Shown here piece by piece: positions 25,846 to 33,400 of a DNA stretch of 43,170 bases. The notes beneath the pieces were generated by a model. The model did not search any database and had not been told where the DNA came from. It worked only from the letters and a program-made list of their open reading frames with translations. Each line of letters begins with the position of its first letter. The stretch's first letter is position 1. Both the position numbers and the translations under genes were made by a program. Source of the DNA: an uncultured Reyranella sp. (GTDB lineage: Bacteria > Pseudomonadota > Alphaproteobacteria > Reyranellales > Reyranellaceae). The stretch covers positions 1 through 43,170 of the forward strand of contig NZ_CAMFKM010000027.1 in the NCBI RefSeq assembly GCF_945957355.1, in the 5' to 3' direction.

Positions 25846-26661
25846 ATGGACGACGGACTCAAGGCACTCAGCACAGTAGCGATAGTGTGCGTGGGCATTC
25901 TGGTGGGCAAATGGACCAAAGACAGGCCGACTTGGGTGCGCGTTGCTTTGGGAGTTGTAGCAGCGATGTTCGCGGGCGGAGCAATAGGTCTTGCCCGGCC
26001 CGGCCTCCAACAATTGATGTTCAATTACAGCGACGATTATGCGTGGTCGCGAGCGCGTAGTGCCATCTTCTCGAAGTTCCCCGTACTGGCTGACGTATTC
26101 GCATTAGACCCGTCAATGGAAGCAGACTTCAAAACAGCCCTCCTCCCGCTCATGCGGCAAGCCGACAAAACGAACACGACAGAGGCGGTTACCGCAGCAA
26201 CCGCGTCAATCTACAAAAAGAGAGTGTTTCCGATTGCCGCAAGAGGCACCGACGACGCCATCAATGCGTGGGGAGCCAACACTGTCCCATTGCTGAAGGC
26301 CATCGCTGCGATATCGCCGGATGCTTGCGGCGACTACGCCATGACGGGCGTGAACCGATATTCGCCCAACCCCAAGGTGGATACGATACTAACCGATGTA
26401 AACCGGACCCTCGTTGTCGCTTATAAGACAAGTAATCCCCGCACCAATTTGCCGACCGCCGCCGAAATGGAACCGATATATGCTGAGCTGCGGAAGCGGG
26501 CGCAGCCGCCGTTTAGCAATGCCGATCTAGTGGCGCTCGACCAGCTCGAAAAGCAACCGAAGTCTAAGCAGTGCGAATTGACCACGAGAATATTTGCAGC
26601 GGTGGACAGGTTGCCCTCTACCATGCGCGCGGCATTCTATCGGAGCATTATGGTGGAGTAG
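25846..26661 (+). CDS. Membrane-anchored protein of unknown function, cargo gene 1
   Basis: A 271-residue protein with two N-terminal membrane segments (about residues 8-22 and 31-50, separated by the polar K-W-T-K-D-R-P-T-W) and a soluble, mostly helical C-terminal domain of about 215 residues. Two Cys pairs are possible (near A-C-G-D-Y and K-Q-C-E-L). No family is recognised. GC content is clearly lower than in the surrounding chromosome. AGGGG precedes the ATG. It is the first of three plus-strand genes, with one base between its stop and the next start, so the three are a tight operon carried as cargo by the element. Confidence 0.72.
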   Translation: MDDGLKALSTVAIVCVGILVGKWTKDRPTWVRVALGVVAAMFAGGAIGLARPGLQQLMFNYSDDYAWSRARSAIFSKFPVLADVFALDPSMEADFKTALLPLMRQADKTNTTEAVTAATASIYKKRVFPIAARGTDDAINAWGANTVPLLKAIAAISPDACGDYAMTGVNRYSPNPKVDTILTDVNRTLVVAYKTSNPRTNLPTAAEMEPIYAELRKRAQPPFSNADLVALDQLEKQPKSKQCELTTRIFAAVDRLPSTMRAAFYRSIMVE

Positions 26662-26662
26662 C

Positions 26663-27484
26663 ATGAATAGCCCCACTCCATTCCCCGAGAACTTCAATTC
26701 ACTGCACGGCCACGAAGAGACAAACCGCGAGAAGTCGGTCGAGGCGGTGAGCAATGATGAGGTGCTTTCACTGCATTTCGATACCCTTGAGCGGTCGATG
26801 AACCTGCTCGAATACTTCGCTCGGGGCTGGGAAACGGAAGACCCTGACGATATCGCACTACAGCTTCTGGGCGTCCGCCTATTCAATGGTGCTGGAGCGG
26901 CAATCAAGCTCCTTCTCGCGGGATACCATCAAGCCGCCGCGTCACAAGTTCGAGAGGTACTTGAAACCTCATTTCTTGTCGACCTTCTCGCAAGTGACAA
27001 ACCGTTGATCGCGGCTTGGCGTGGGGCGTCTGACCAAGAGCTAAAGAAGCGTTTCAGCCCGCTCAAGGTCCGGCTCGCTTTGGACAAGCGATACGGCCAC
27101 ACAACCATGCAGCGCGCCGCGCACTACAGCCTCCTCAGTTCTCTCGCCTCCCACCCGACGCCAAAAGGCTTCCGGCTGCTTCGCCCCGGACCAAACCAGC
27201 CTGCGTTCATCGGACCATTCTTCAATGGCGAGTCCTTGAAAGCTATCGGCAGTGAGCTAGCGAAGGTGGTAGTCCCTGCGGCCAGCAGCTTCAGGCGGCA
27301 CTTTCAAGAGCGCGCAAGAGGGTTGGCCGATTATGAAGTGGTGCTTCATCATCTGGAGGGCGTGGGCCGCTGGATGGAGAAGTTCCTTCACCGCCCTTAT
27401 GATCCGGCACCAGTGCGCGAGCTTGCCTTGCTCATCGCGGAACTAAAGAAGCAAGCCCCTGCTGAGACAGTAAATCGTGATTGA
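26663..27484 (+). CDS. Helical DUF5677-like protein, cargo gene 2
   Basis: A 273-residue soluble, almost wholly helical protein. The segment A-A-A-S-Q-V-R-E-V-L-E-T-S-F-L-V-D-L-L near residue 90, followed by a Y-S-L-L-S-S-x-x-S-H-P-T-P pattern near 155, resembles proteins annotated DUF5677, often found in mobile and defence-rich regions. This is a weak pattern match. ATG 26663 follows the previous stop by one base. The frame back to 26594 overlaps gene 1. Its stop precedes the next gene's ATG by 17 nt. The role is unknown. A part in a phage-exclusion module is only a hypothesis. Confidence 0.68.
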   Translation: MNSPTPFPENFNSLHGHEETNREKSVEAVSNDEVLSLHFDTLERSMNLLEYFARGWETEDPDDIALQLLGVRLFNGAGAAIKLLLAGYHQAAASQVREVLETSFLVDLLASDKPLIAAWRGASDQELKKRFSPLKVRLALDKRYGHTTMQRAAHYSLLSSLASHPTPKGFRLLRPGPNQPAFIGPFFNGESLKAIGSELAKVVVPAASSFRRHFQERARGLADYEVVLHHLEGVGRWMEKFLHRPYDPAPVRELALLIAELKKQAPAETVNRD

Positions 27485-27501
27485 CTACGCTGGGAGGCCG
27501 A

Positions 27502-28074
27502 ATGTTCTCGCAGTTGCTAGGCTGGATAGGCGGGGTCCCGCCGAGCGTTGGTAGTTTTATCGGCACAGTTACGGGTTCAACCCTGGGTCTCGTTGCTCTA
27601 CTTCTTGGCGCGCTTTTCAATGCCCATCTAAATCGAAAGCGAGATGATCGCCTGAGGGCCGATGAAGCTCAGGCCGCGCGCCGCGCAATCGCTGCGGAGC
27701 TGTCAGGAATAGTCGATACGTTGGCCCGCAATGCAGACGATCTTGCCACTCCCAAAGGATCGTTCACGGTGCCGGATATCGCGCATCAAGTGCGAGTGTT
27801 CCCTGCGCTACTTCCAAAAGTAGGGCTCCTTGGCGTGGATGAAGCCCGTGCGGCAATCGACGCTTACGCGATGGTGGACCAATACTGCGAGGCACTATTG
27901 CTGAAGGGCGGCAAGCTTCACGACGGCCGCCCGGACCGGCGTCTGGTATTGATGCCCAAGGAAACGGCGGCCTCTGTAGCGCGCCACAATCGAGCGGTGG
28001 TTGAGGCTATCGCGCCCACCATCGCCTTGATGAAGGCCCCGTCCACAACAGGCGTTGCCGAAGAAAAGCACTGA
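27502..28074 (+). CDS. Single-pass membrane protein, cargo gene 3
   Basis: A 190-residue protein with one N-terminal membrane segment (about residues 18-41, T-L-G-L-V-A-L-L-L-G-A-L-F) followed at once by a charged coiled-coil-like helix (H-L-N-R-K-R-D-D-R-L-R-A-D-E-A-Q-A) and a soluble helical domain. GGGAGG lies just upstream of ATG 27502. Proteins of this layout, a membrane anchor plus a helical domain, are common as unassigned cargo on mobile elements. It closes the three-gene operon and converges with the serine recombinase gene. No family assigned. Confidence 0.68.
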   Translation: MFSQLLGWIGGVPPSVGSFIGTVTGSTLGLVALLLGALFNAHLNRKRDDRLRADEAQAARRAIAAELSGIVDTLARNADDLATPKGSFTVPDIAHQVRVFPALLPKVGLLGVDEARAAIDAYAMVDQYCEALLLKGGKLHDGRPDRRLVLMPKETAASVARHNRAVVEAIAPTIALMKAPSTTGVAEEKH

Positions 28075-28117
28075 TCCACACTCGCATCGATCACGAAGCC
28101 GGACGCTGCGGATGGAC

Positions 28118-28876
28118 CTACTTCGCTTCAACGCGGTTTAATATGTTCCGTACATTGGACGGCCCCCACGATCCCCCGCGAGGCGTCGGCACGTTCGCCC
28201 GGTTGAGCCCCTCGGCAATCTCCCGGAGCGTCCCCGCGCCGTCCTTCCGTAGCTGCCCGATGAAGTCCGCGAGGTCGCTCGCACGTGCGTCTGCCTGTTC
28301 CTTCAAGCTGGCAACGGCGGCTTCCTGGCCCGCTCCCGGAACAAGATGATGCTTTGCCTTCCGGTCCCACTGTCCAGCCCGCGCTACCCTCGCGGCCAAT
28401 GCCGCCTTGGTTCGCTCGCCAATGAACTCGCCTTCCAGTTCGGCCACTGAAGCCATCTGGCGAAGCATGAAGCGCCCGGTAGCTCCCTTGATCTCAGGAA
28501 GATCGCAGAAGCGCACGCGGGCACCGCTGGTAAGGATGCTCTCAAGGAACGCCTGCGAGCGCGCCAGCCTGTCCACCTTAGCGACCACGAGAGTTGCCCG
28601 ATGGGCACGGCAAGCAGCCAACGCCTTCGCCAGTTGAGGCCGGTCCTTGCGCCGACCACTCTCCGTCTCAGTGTATGACGCGAGGGGCGGCAGGCCCCCG
28701 CCTTCGGCCTCAAGAAAACGCTGGACCGTCTCTTGTTGAGCTTCGATCCCGAGCCCGCTCCGCCCTTGGGCACGGGTGGAAACCCGGTAGTAGGCAATGA
28801 ACCGCCGTGAGGCTTCCGGCGAGGGAGCGGAGGGCCGTGAGTGCTTGCGTGCCTTGGGTTTCGAGGTGGTTCGCAT
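28118..28876 (-). CDS. Serine recombinase (resolvase/invertase family)
   Basis: A 252-residue site-specific recombinase. A polar 24-residue extension precedes the catalytic domain, which starts R-F-I-A-Y-Y-R-V-S-T-R-A-Q with nucleophile Ser33 and Arg31. The family pieces T-E-T-E-S-G-R-R-K-D-R-P-Q-L, A-K-V-D-R-L-A-R-S and F-I-G-E-R-T-K-A-A-L-A follow. The C-terminus (A-E-G-L-N-R-A-N-V-P-T-P-R-G-G, S-N-V-R-N-I-L-N-R) is a DNA-binding helix-turn-helix. It acts on DNA as a dimer or tetramer to invert or resolve segments. It coexists with the tyrosine integrase at the element end, so it is more likely a resolvase or accessory recombinase than the integrase proper. Confidence 0.9.
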   Translation of the reverse strand: MRTTSKPKARKHSRPSAPSPEASRRFIAYYRVSTRAQGRSGLGIEAQQETVQRFLEAEGGGLPPLASYTETESGRRKDRPQLAKALAACRAHRATLVVAKVDRLARSQAFLESILTSGARVRFCDLPEIKGATGRFMLRQMASVAELEGEFIGERTKAALAARVARAGQWDRKAKHHLVPGAGQEAAVASLKEQADARASDLADFIGQLRKDGAGTLREIAEGLNRANVPTPRGGSWGPSNVRNILNRVEAK

Positions 28877-28989
28877 GGCTGTTCACTTTCTTCGTTTCGT
28901 TCGTTGCGATGATTATGAACAAACAATTGAAAGGCGGCAAGCGGGAGGAAGAGACGGGATGTTAGGTCCCGCCTCCCCTCACGTCGCTG

Positions 28990-29418
28990 CTAGTAGGTGT
29001 TGGGCGGTGGCGCTTCTGGCGGCACCTCTCGAACCTCCAAGTTCTCCTCCCTGAGGTCCCGGCGGCTGCCGTTGATGTGGTGGACCACGCCTCGGGCGGT
29101 AGCGGCATCGCCCAGGATGAGCCGGGCCAGCATGACCTTGCCGTACTGTGGGTGGTAGCCGCGCCCGTACTGGATGCCGCTGCCGTTATCGTTCATGTGG
29201 ACCCACGGGGAGAGCCCATCTGCCATCCAAGCATCCCATCGGGCCGCATTGAAGATCAGGGGGACGATGCTGTTGCGCGGGTACACTTCAACGATGGGGC
29301 GGCGGGATTCTTCGTGAACGCTTCGCTCAATGCGAGGAAGGATGCGGCGGGTGCGGCGGCGGGGATTGGAAGAGGTATCGCGCCGTTTGAAGTGACGGCG
29401 GACGGGATGAGAAGTCAT
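28990..29418 (-). CDS. HNH endonuclease, phage homing type
   Basis: A 142-residue protein with a basic N-terminus (H-F-K-R-R-D, R-R-R-T-R-R-I-L) and a C-terminal HNH module: Y-G-K-V-M-L-A-R-L-I-L-G, then V-V-H-H-I-N-G-S-R-R-D-L-R-E-E-N-L. The paired His, the Asn of I-N-G and the final E-N-L are the HNH_3 signature of free-standing phage nucleases that cut DNA and often spread as homing genes. The short tail is proline-rich. I take ATG 29418. A TTG at 29433 would place the upstream 16-bp palindrome inside the gene. No strong ribosome-binding site is visible. Confidence 0.8.
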   Translation of the reverse strand: MTSHPVRRHFKRRDTSSNPRRRTRRILPRIERSVHEESRRPIVEVYPRNSIVPLIFNAARWDAWMADGLSPWVHMNDNGSGIQYGRGYHPQYGKVMLARLILGDAATARGVVHHINGSRRDLREENLEVREVPPEAPPPNTY

Positions 29419-29421
29419 AGG

Positions 29422-29437
29422 TACTTTGGCCAAAGTA
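29422..29437. promoter_or_regulatory. 16-bp perfect palindrome, operator-like
   Basis: TACTTTGGCCAAAGTA is a perfect inverted repeat ending 3 bp before the HNH gene start. A dimeric repressor could bind here and block transcription or translation initiation. No candidate regulator is identified. Confidence 0.45.
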
Positions 29438-29685
29438 TCTTGGGATGAGAGCGGCGGCGCTAGCGGCAGGAAGTGAGCGGCTTAGTTCGCGGCTGTATGT
29501 AAGCGGGCGGCCGGGTGCCTATTAGCGCAAGCCCCTAGAGGGGGGGTCGCTGGCGCGGCGCGCTGGCGCTTACCAGCGTAAGAATATCCTAGGCTGAAAA
29601 CCCGGTCAAAGGGCGGCGTGCAGGATGCGGGCCGGAAGATGAATACACCTGAGGAGCCCGTAAGGGCGACGAAGGGAGCGGCCTG

Positions 29686-29970
29686 CTAGTTTACTGTTGC
29701 CATCGGCTTACGGACGAAGCCCAAGCGCTCGGCCATCTCCGGGTAGCTCACGACAGCTTCCGCGAACACTGCCACGATGAGCGCGTTGCGGGTCTCCTCG
29801 GTGCTGCCCAAGTTAACTACACCGACTTCATAGCCGCCCTCATCAATCACATAGGCATAGTAGGTCTTGGCGGCAATGAGCTTCTTCCCGGCGATCATCG
29901 GCGCAAGTGCCGAGGTGATGCCGAGGTCTAACTGGGCCGTCTCTTGGGCAAGGGCGATGGGCTCACCCAT
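29686..29970 (-). CDS. Small virion-associated or phage protein, 94 residues
   Basis: A protein starting M-G-E-P-I-A-L-A-Q-E-T-A-Q-L-D-L. Its only recognisable feature is a probable alpha/beta domain with K-K-L-I-A-A-K-T-Y-Y-A-Y-V-I-D-E-G-G-Y near the middle and E-M-A-E-R-L-G-F-V-R-K near the end. ATG 29970 lies one base after the stop of the gp14-like gene, with GGAGG upstream inside that gene, so the two are translated together. The longer frame to 30240 overlaps the virion gene in another frame and is a shadow. Its place suggests a structural or assembly role, not shown by sequence. Confidence 0.55.
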   Translation of the reverse strand: MGEPIALAQETAQLDLGITSALAPMIAGKKLIAAKTYYAYVIDEGGYEVGVVNLGSTEETRNALIVAVFAEAVVSYPEMAERLGFVRKPMATVN

Positions 29971-29971
29971 G

Positions 29972-30547
29972 TTACCCAAACCTCCGCCCAAATAGCCCGG
30001 AGCCGTCCGAGGTGCGGGTGGTGTTCTTGATGTAGCTGTCCCCGATGTTGAGCGCCGCGCCAATGAAGCGGCCCACCACCTTCGACGTGGGATCGTCGGG
30101 GAGCTGGTTCCGGATCGAAGTCTTGCGGTTGTCGGCGTCCATCTTGATCCCGCGCTTGTCCATCTCAACCTGCGTGAGTTCGTTGCCCGCCTGCTGATTG
30201 ACGACCATGAGGTCCTTGCCGGTGGCCGCTGCGAACCCATTGAGGAGCGCGGTGACGGAGTTGCCTTCGACGCCTCCCGTAGCGGCGGCGGCTTCAGCGG
30301 TGCCCGTAGCTTCCCCGAGCTTGGCCTTCAGGTTGCCCGCCTCGGCCGAGCGCTTGTCCTGAATCTGCTGGGCCTGGAGATTGGAGAGCTGATACTTGAA
30401 GACCGTGCTCTTGTTGATCGCCTCGGCCTCGGCGTTGATCGCTCGGACCTTCTTGCCGTACTCGGCGTAGTCGCTCTCGCCACCCAGCATGGCGCCGCCT
30501 AGGGAGGCTACCGTGGTGGCCGCGAAGAGCATCGTGGGATCACACAT
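29972..30547 (-). CDS. T7 gp14-like internal virion protein
   Basis: A 191-residue protein starting M-C-D-P-T-M-L-F-A-A-T, with a hydrophobic Gly/Ala-rich N-terminus and a long helical middle (Q-L-S-N-L-Q-A-Q-Q-I-Q-D-K-R-S-A-E-A). The M-C-D-P start and Gln/Ala-rich helices are typical of the internal core proteins of T7-like podoviruses, which are injected and help carry DNA across the envelope. The match is by pattern, not by search. It overlaps no other gene and is followed by a coupled 94-residue gene. The other internal proteins of that set (gp15 and gp16) are missing, so this is a relic or retained cargo. Confidence 0.6.
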   Translation of the reverse strand: MCDPTMLFAATTVASLGGAMLGGESDYAEYGKKVRAINAEAEAINKSTVFKYQLSNLQAQQIQDKRSAEAGNLKAKLGEATGTAEAAAATGGVEGNSVTALLNGFAAATGKDLMVVNQQAGNELTQVEMDKRGIKMDADNRKTSIRNQLPDDPTSKVVGRFIGAALNIGDSYIKNTTRTSDGSGLFGRRFG

Positions 30548-30609
30548 GCGCGTGAAGCCTATCGAAGCGGGCCGTGATGCTGGACGGGTGGCGGTGGTGG
30601 TTACTCATG

Positions 30610-30628
30610 CAAGGGTTCCTTTCCCTTG
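30610..30628. other. Hairpin upstream of the gp14-like gene
   Basis: CAAGGG and CCCTTG arms enclose a 7-nt loop, 63-81 nt upstream of the minus-strand gp14-like start. It could be an RNA processing site or terminator of the upstream unit, as T7-like phages use such structures. It lacks a U-tract. Confidence 0.3.
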
Positions 30629-30745
30629 AGTGATTGGAAGATGCAGGGTGGTGCTGCTGACAATGAACAAACCCGGCGAGGCCCTTGAGGTGATCCCGAG
30701 AGGCGCGGGGGCACATCGAACCTTAGGGGCTGGCCGTGGCACAGG

Positions 30746-30829
30746 GATGTTGCTGGGCTATGTGAAGGGCTCAGGGGAAGGCTCGGGAAGGGCGCCCCCG
30801 GTAATGGTTTGTAGGAACACCCAAGCCAT
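30746..30829 (-). repeat. Diverged repeat copy C
   Basis: Minus-strand copy that shares the C-A-A-T-G-G-C-T-T-G-G-G start, a G-rich run and the closing CCCAGCAACATC with copies A and B, but the central block differs. The T7-like core is weak here. Confidence 0.45.
30758..30829 (-). CDS. Possible 23-residue peptide in repeat copy C
   Basis: ATG at 30827-30829, preceded at good spacing by AAGGAT, opens a frame for M-A-W-V-F-L-Q-T-I-T-G-G then a Pro/Glu-rich end, P-E-P-S-P-E-P-F-T, and a TAG stop. Copy A opens with the related M-A-W-G-V-H-G-Y-I-S-G-G. Copy B has a stop at its third codon. This may be a tiny phage gene that has been duplicated and then decayed, or a chance frame. Confidence 0.3.
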   Translation of the reverse strand: MAWVFLQTITGGALPEPSPEPFT

Positions 30830-30960
30830 TGTTATCCTTCAGGTATTGGCTGCTTTTTGGCTATGGGCGCATAGCGGATCGGAGGGGAGCGCTGGGTAGA
30901 GGGTAGATAAATCCGTTAAGTCCTTGATGTTGCTGTTAGAAAGGCCGCGAGCCAGCTCTC

Positions 30961-31061
30961 GATGTTGCTTGGGTATGCACAGGGAGGCTCGGGAGGAGGC
31001 CCACCGGATATATAGCCGTGAACTCCCTAAGGCATTGTTCTTGTTATCTAATCCATGAAAT
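30961..31061 (-). repeat. Diverged repeat copy B
   Basis: Minus-strand copy. The central 21 bases spanning the T7-like core are identical to copy A, and the unit is offset from A by 165-170 bp. The conserved ends are ATTTCATGGATTAGA on the upstream side and CAACATCGA on the downstream side. Confidence 0.65.
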
Positions 31062-31130
31062 CCCAGCCTCCGGGGATACCCAAGGGAAAGCGCCCGGGAC
31101 TCCTCCCCAACTCGCTTCCCCTTGATGGTC

Positions 31131-31226
31131 GATGTTGCTGGGCATTTAGAGGGAGGCTCGGGAGGCCCCCCGATATATAGCCGTGAACTCCCCAAGCCAT
31201 TGATCTTGTTGTCTAATCCATGAAAT
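31131..31226 (-). repeat. Diverged repeat copy A
   Basis: Minus-strand copy with the most complete shared sequence. Its core ACGGCTATATATCGGG agrees with ACGACTCACTATAGGG of the T7 class III promoter at 11 of 16 positions, including the GGG at the start site. It could be a phage RNA polymerase promoter. No such polymerase gene is in the window. Confidence 0.6.
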
Positions 31227-31428
31227 TTCGACCCCAGCCATCGCCCCGAAGAAAGCGCCCGAACGCTTCCCGAGCGATCCCGCAGGACTACCTAGACGAA
31301 CCCCGAGCACGCCTCCCGCAGGCCCGTAATTGGCTGTCAGAGGGCCACCCCCGGCACGGCCGCCACCACCCTACCGGCGCACCCCAAAAACGACTCAGCG
31401 AGTCCCTGAGGCGGGGAAACGAGCATCC

Positions 31429-31620
31429 CTATTTCACCGCGCAAGACGTGCTGACGAATGCCGCCACCTTTCCGCTCGTCCACATTTGGGCAGCCCCGGC
31501 CTTGACCTGCTGGGCCGCTTGCTCGCACGTCTGGACGCTCTTGAAGCCGGGCACGCTGAAGCCGCCTCCGCCGTTGTTCGGAGTGCCATACGCCACCAGC
31601 ACGATCAGAACGTATTCCAT
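31429..31620 (-). CDS. Small phage-element protein, 63 residues
   Basis: A short protein, M-E-Y-V-L-I-V-L-V-A-Y-G-T-P, with a hydrophobic N-terminus, a G-G-G-G-F-S-V-P-G loop and a C-terminal domain containing two Cys (Q-T-C-E-Q-A-A, S-T-S-C-A-V-K). A strong G-rich ribosome-binding site lies upstream of ATG 31620. It follows the integrase gene on the same strand after 32 bp and is probably co-transcribed with it. No family is assigned. The layout resembles many small exported or membrane-associated prophage proteins. Confidence 0.58.
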   Translation of the reverse strand: MEYVLIVLVAYGTPNNGGGGFSVPGFKSVQTCEQAAQQVKAGAAQMWTSGKVAAFVSTSCAVK

Positions 31621-31652
31621 TGGGTCACCCCCTTAGTAGCGCTCGCGGGTGG

Positions 31653-33386
31653 CTACGGCCGCGTCTGTGGCTTCCGGGCCGCCGTGTGGATGGTGGGCAC
31701 CCTCGCCAGCCATTCCGCCTTGGTCGCGAGCGAGTGGCCCCGGCCGTAGCGCCCGCCCATACTCTTGCTGGCGTGGCCCGTGAGCGCGTCGCGGATATCC
31801 TCTGGGGCTCCCGCGTCTCGCAATTGGTCTTCGATCCGGTGGCGCCACGAATGGGCAGTTAGTCGAGAGTCGGTTATGCCGACGATGTTGCGGGCCCACT
31901 TCCTATAGATACGGCTGCCACCGTCGCCCTTGTTGCCGTACTTGCCCGCCGTCACCTCCGGGAAGAGATACTTGCCCGCGCCAACCGTCGCCACGAAATC
32001 GAGGAAGCCTGCTTCGATGATGGCGGGATGAAGCGGCACCTCGCGGCGGGACGACGGGTTCTTGATCGTCTGGCCTTCTTCCTCGCCCGTTAACCGAAGG
32101 AAGAAGATGCCTTTCCGGCGGTTGGCCTCGGCGACGGTGCCCCCTGCACGACCTGCCTTTCGAGCTTCCTCGGGAGTGGCAAACCGAACATCCTCGCGGC
32201 GAAGTTGGGCAATCTCACCGATACGCGCGCCAGTGTAGGCCAGCATGAGGGGAAGCCAGCGCAAGGTCCCTTGCTGTTCACGGGCGGAGGCGAGCAAGCG
32301 CACGGCTTCACCGTCGCCATAGGGCAGCCGGCTTGGACCCTTGGCCGCATCGGCCTTGATCTTGAACTTCACGCCTGCAAGCGGATCAACGCGGAGCGCG
32401 CCCGCCTCCGCCGCTGCGGCAAAGCAAGCCTTTACCCCAGCTCGATAGCCTTCGTTGATCGTCTTAGCCGTGAGCTTCCGAGGTCCTGCCTTCCCTTCCT
32501 TCAACGCGATCAACCACCGCTGCAAATCGCCGGGCTGCACGCGGGTAGCATCATCGTGCCCAATGAAGGCCGCGAACGATGCAAGCGCTTGTGTGTAACG
32601 GTCGCTGGTTTTCGGGTGGGGCTTTTCCTTCGCCTGCCGCCAAGGTTCAATGAGCCCGGTGATTGATGGGCGCGGCTCGCCGCTCGCCCCGCCAACGGGG
32701 AACCTCTCGGCAAAGCTCCCATCGCTCCAACCGTCGCCCCGGTGGCGGCGCTGGAGCACTGCATAGGCACCGTCGAGGGCTTCCCTCACGAGGTAGCAAA
32801 GAGCTTCCCACTGAGGCCCCTCAGCCGAAAGCCCGTGCGCGGTGAGGGCCGCTTGCGCGGCGCGGGTCACCTCACCTTGGGCGGAGGCTGGCACTTCCCT
32901 CCGCTTGGGCGCGAGGAGCATGAAGCGGTGACCGGCCCACGGGTCCGCACGGGTGCCCCAGGGGGCAGGCTCGCCATGAGGTCCGGTGGGGGGAATGGCC
33001 TCGTTCCGCGAGGTCGCCTCGGGATAGGGCGCGGGATTGGCGGAGTGCTTGGCGAGGATCGCCCGGCCCGCCTCCCCTGCTAGGGCTTGCAAGGTTTCCT
33101 CGGGAAGCTCCGAGGGGGCTGCCAATGGGGACGGCCCGGCCTCGCCTCGGGCGGCAACCTCGGCGGCGGCCCGATGCTTGGCGGCTAGGCTCGCCTCCAG
33201 TGCCTTCCATTGGGCGATGAAGGGCAGTGCCCGGCCTTCAGCTTCCCGCTTGTCGGCCGTGCCGGTGGAGCGCTTGAACTCGCGCTTGTCGTAGTAGGGT
33301 CGGAGGTGCGCCGGGGGAACCCTGCGGTATTCCCATATGCCCGTGCGCCTGTTCTTGCGAAGTCCGACCAATCGAAACACCGCCAC
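31653..33386 (-). CDS. Tyrosine recombinase/integrase, long N-terminal domain
   Basis: A 577-residue phage-type integrase. Residues 1-75 begin M-A-V-F-R-L-V-G-L-R-K-N-R-R-T-G-I-W-E-Y, like the DUF6538-type N-terminal domain of alphaproteobacterial integrases, followed by a long linker and a core-binding domain near 220-320. The catalytic residues are Arg388 (Y-T-G-A-R-I-G-E-I), His512 and Arg515 (H-S-W-R-H-R) and Tyr547 (G-G-R-Y-G-R-G). It should catalyse integration and excision between the 13-bp repeats. GTG 33386 is preceded by GAGG, and the right repeat starts only 15 bp upstream. The gene's own promoter must therefore overlap or lie beyond the attachment site. Confidence 0.92.
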   Translation of the reverse strand: MAVFRLVGLRKNRRTGIWEYRRVPPAHLRPYYDKREFKRSTGTADKREAEGRALPFIAQWKALEASLAAKHRAAAEVAARGEAGPSPLAAPSELPEETLQALAGEAGRAILAKHSANPAPYPEATSRNEAIPPTGPHGEPAPWGTRADPWAGHRFMLLAPKRREVPASAQGEVTRAAQAALTAHGLSAEGPQWEALCYLVREALDGAYAVLQRRHRGDGWSDGSFAERFPVGGASGEPRPSITGLIEPWRQAKEKPHPKTSDRYTQALASFAAFIGHDDATRVQPGDLQRWLIALKEGKAGPRKLTAKTINEGYRAGVKACFAAAAEAGALRVDPLAGVKFKIKADAAKGPSRLPYGDGEAVRLLASAREQQGTLRWLPLMLAYTGARIGEIAQLRREDVRFATPEEARKAGRAGGTVAEANRRKGIFFLRLTGEEEGQTIKNPSSRREVPLHPAIIEAGFLDFVATVGAGKYLFPEVTAGKYGNKGDGGSRIYRKWARNIVGITDSRLTAHSWRHRIEDQLRDAGAPEDIRDALTGHASKSMGGRYGRGHSLATKAEWLARVPTIHTAARKPQTRP

Positions 33387-33400
33387 CGCTGTACCTCGCT

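Larger units (their letters stand above)
30548..31428. other. 881-bp repeat-rich region without an assigned gene
   Basis: Between the gp14-like gene and the small gene at 31429 lies a block with three diverged copies of one sequence, read most sensibly on the minus strand. The conserved sequence also contains a T7-promoter-like core and, in the left copy, a 23-codon frame with a good ribosome-binding site. A perfect CAAGGG/CCCTTG hairpin lies at 30610-30628. I do not call the open frame 30839-31195, because it runs through two repeat copies and has no protein signature. Confidence 0.5.

Noticed and set aside
29450..29685. Looked for a tRNA gene or a replication origin in the gap between HNH and virion genes
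   Set aside because: G-runs and short inverted stretches are present but no cloverleaf or iterons were found.
30839..31195. 118-codon minus-strand frame through the repeats
   Set aside because: It crosses two repeat copies, reads them in a frame other than the possible small gene and has no recognisable features.
30746..31226. CRISPR-like array
   Set aside because: Three diverged copies of 80-100 bp with irregular spacing and no short identical repeat-spacer pattern.
31220..31636. 138-codon plus-strand frame at the repeat edge
   Set aside because: Overlaps the small minus-strand gene at 31429-31620 with a good ribosome-binding site. Shows no protein signature.
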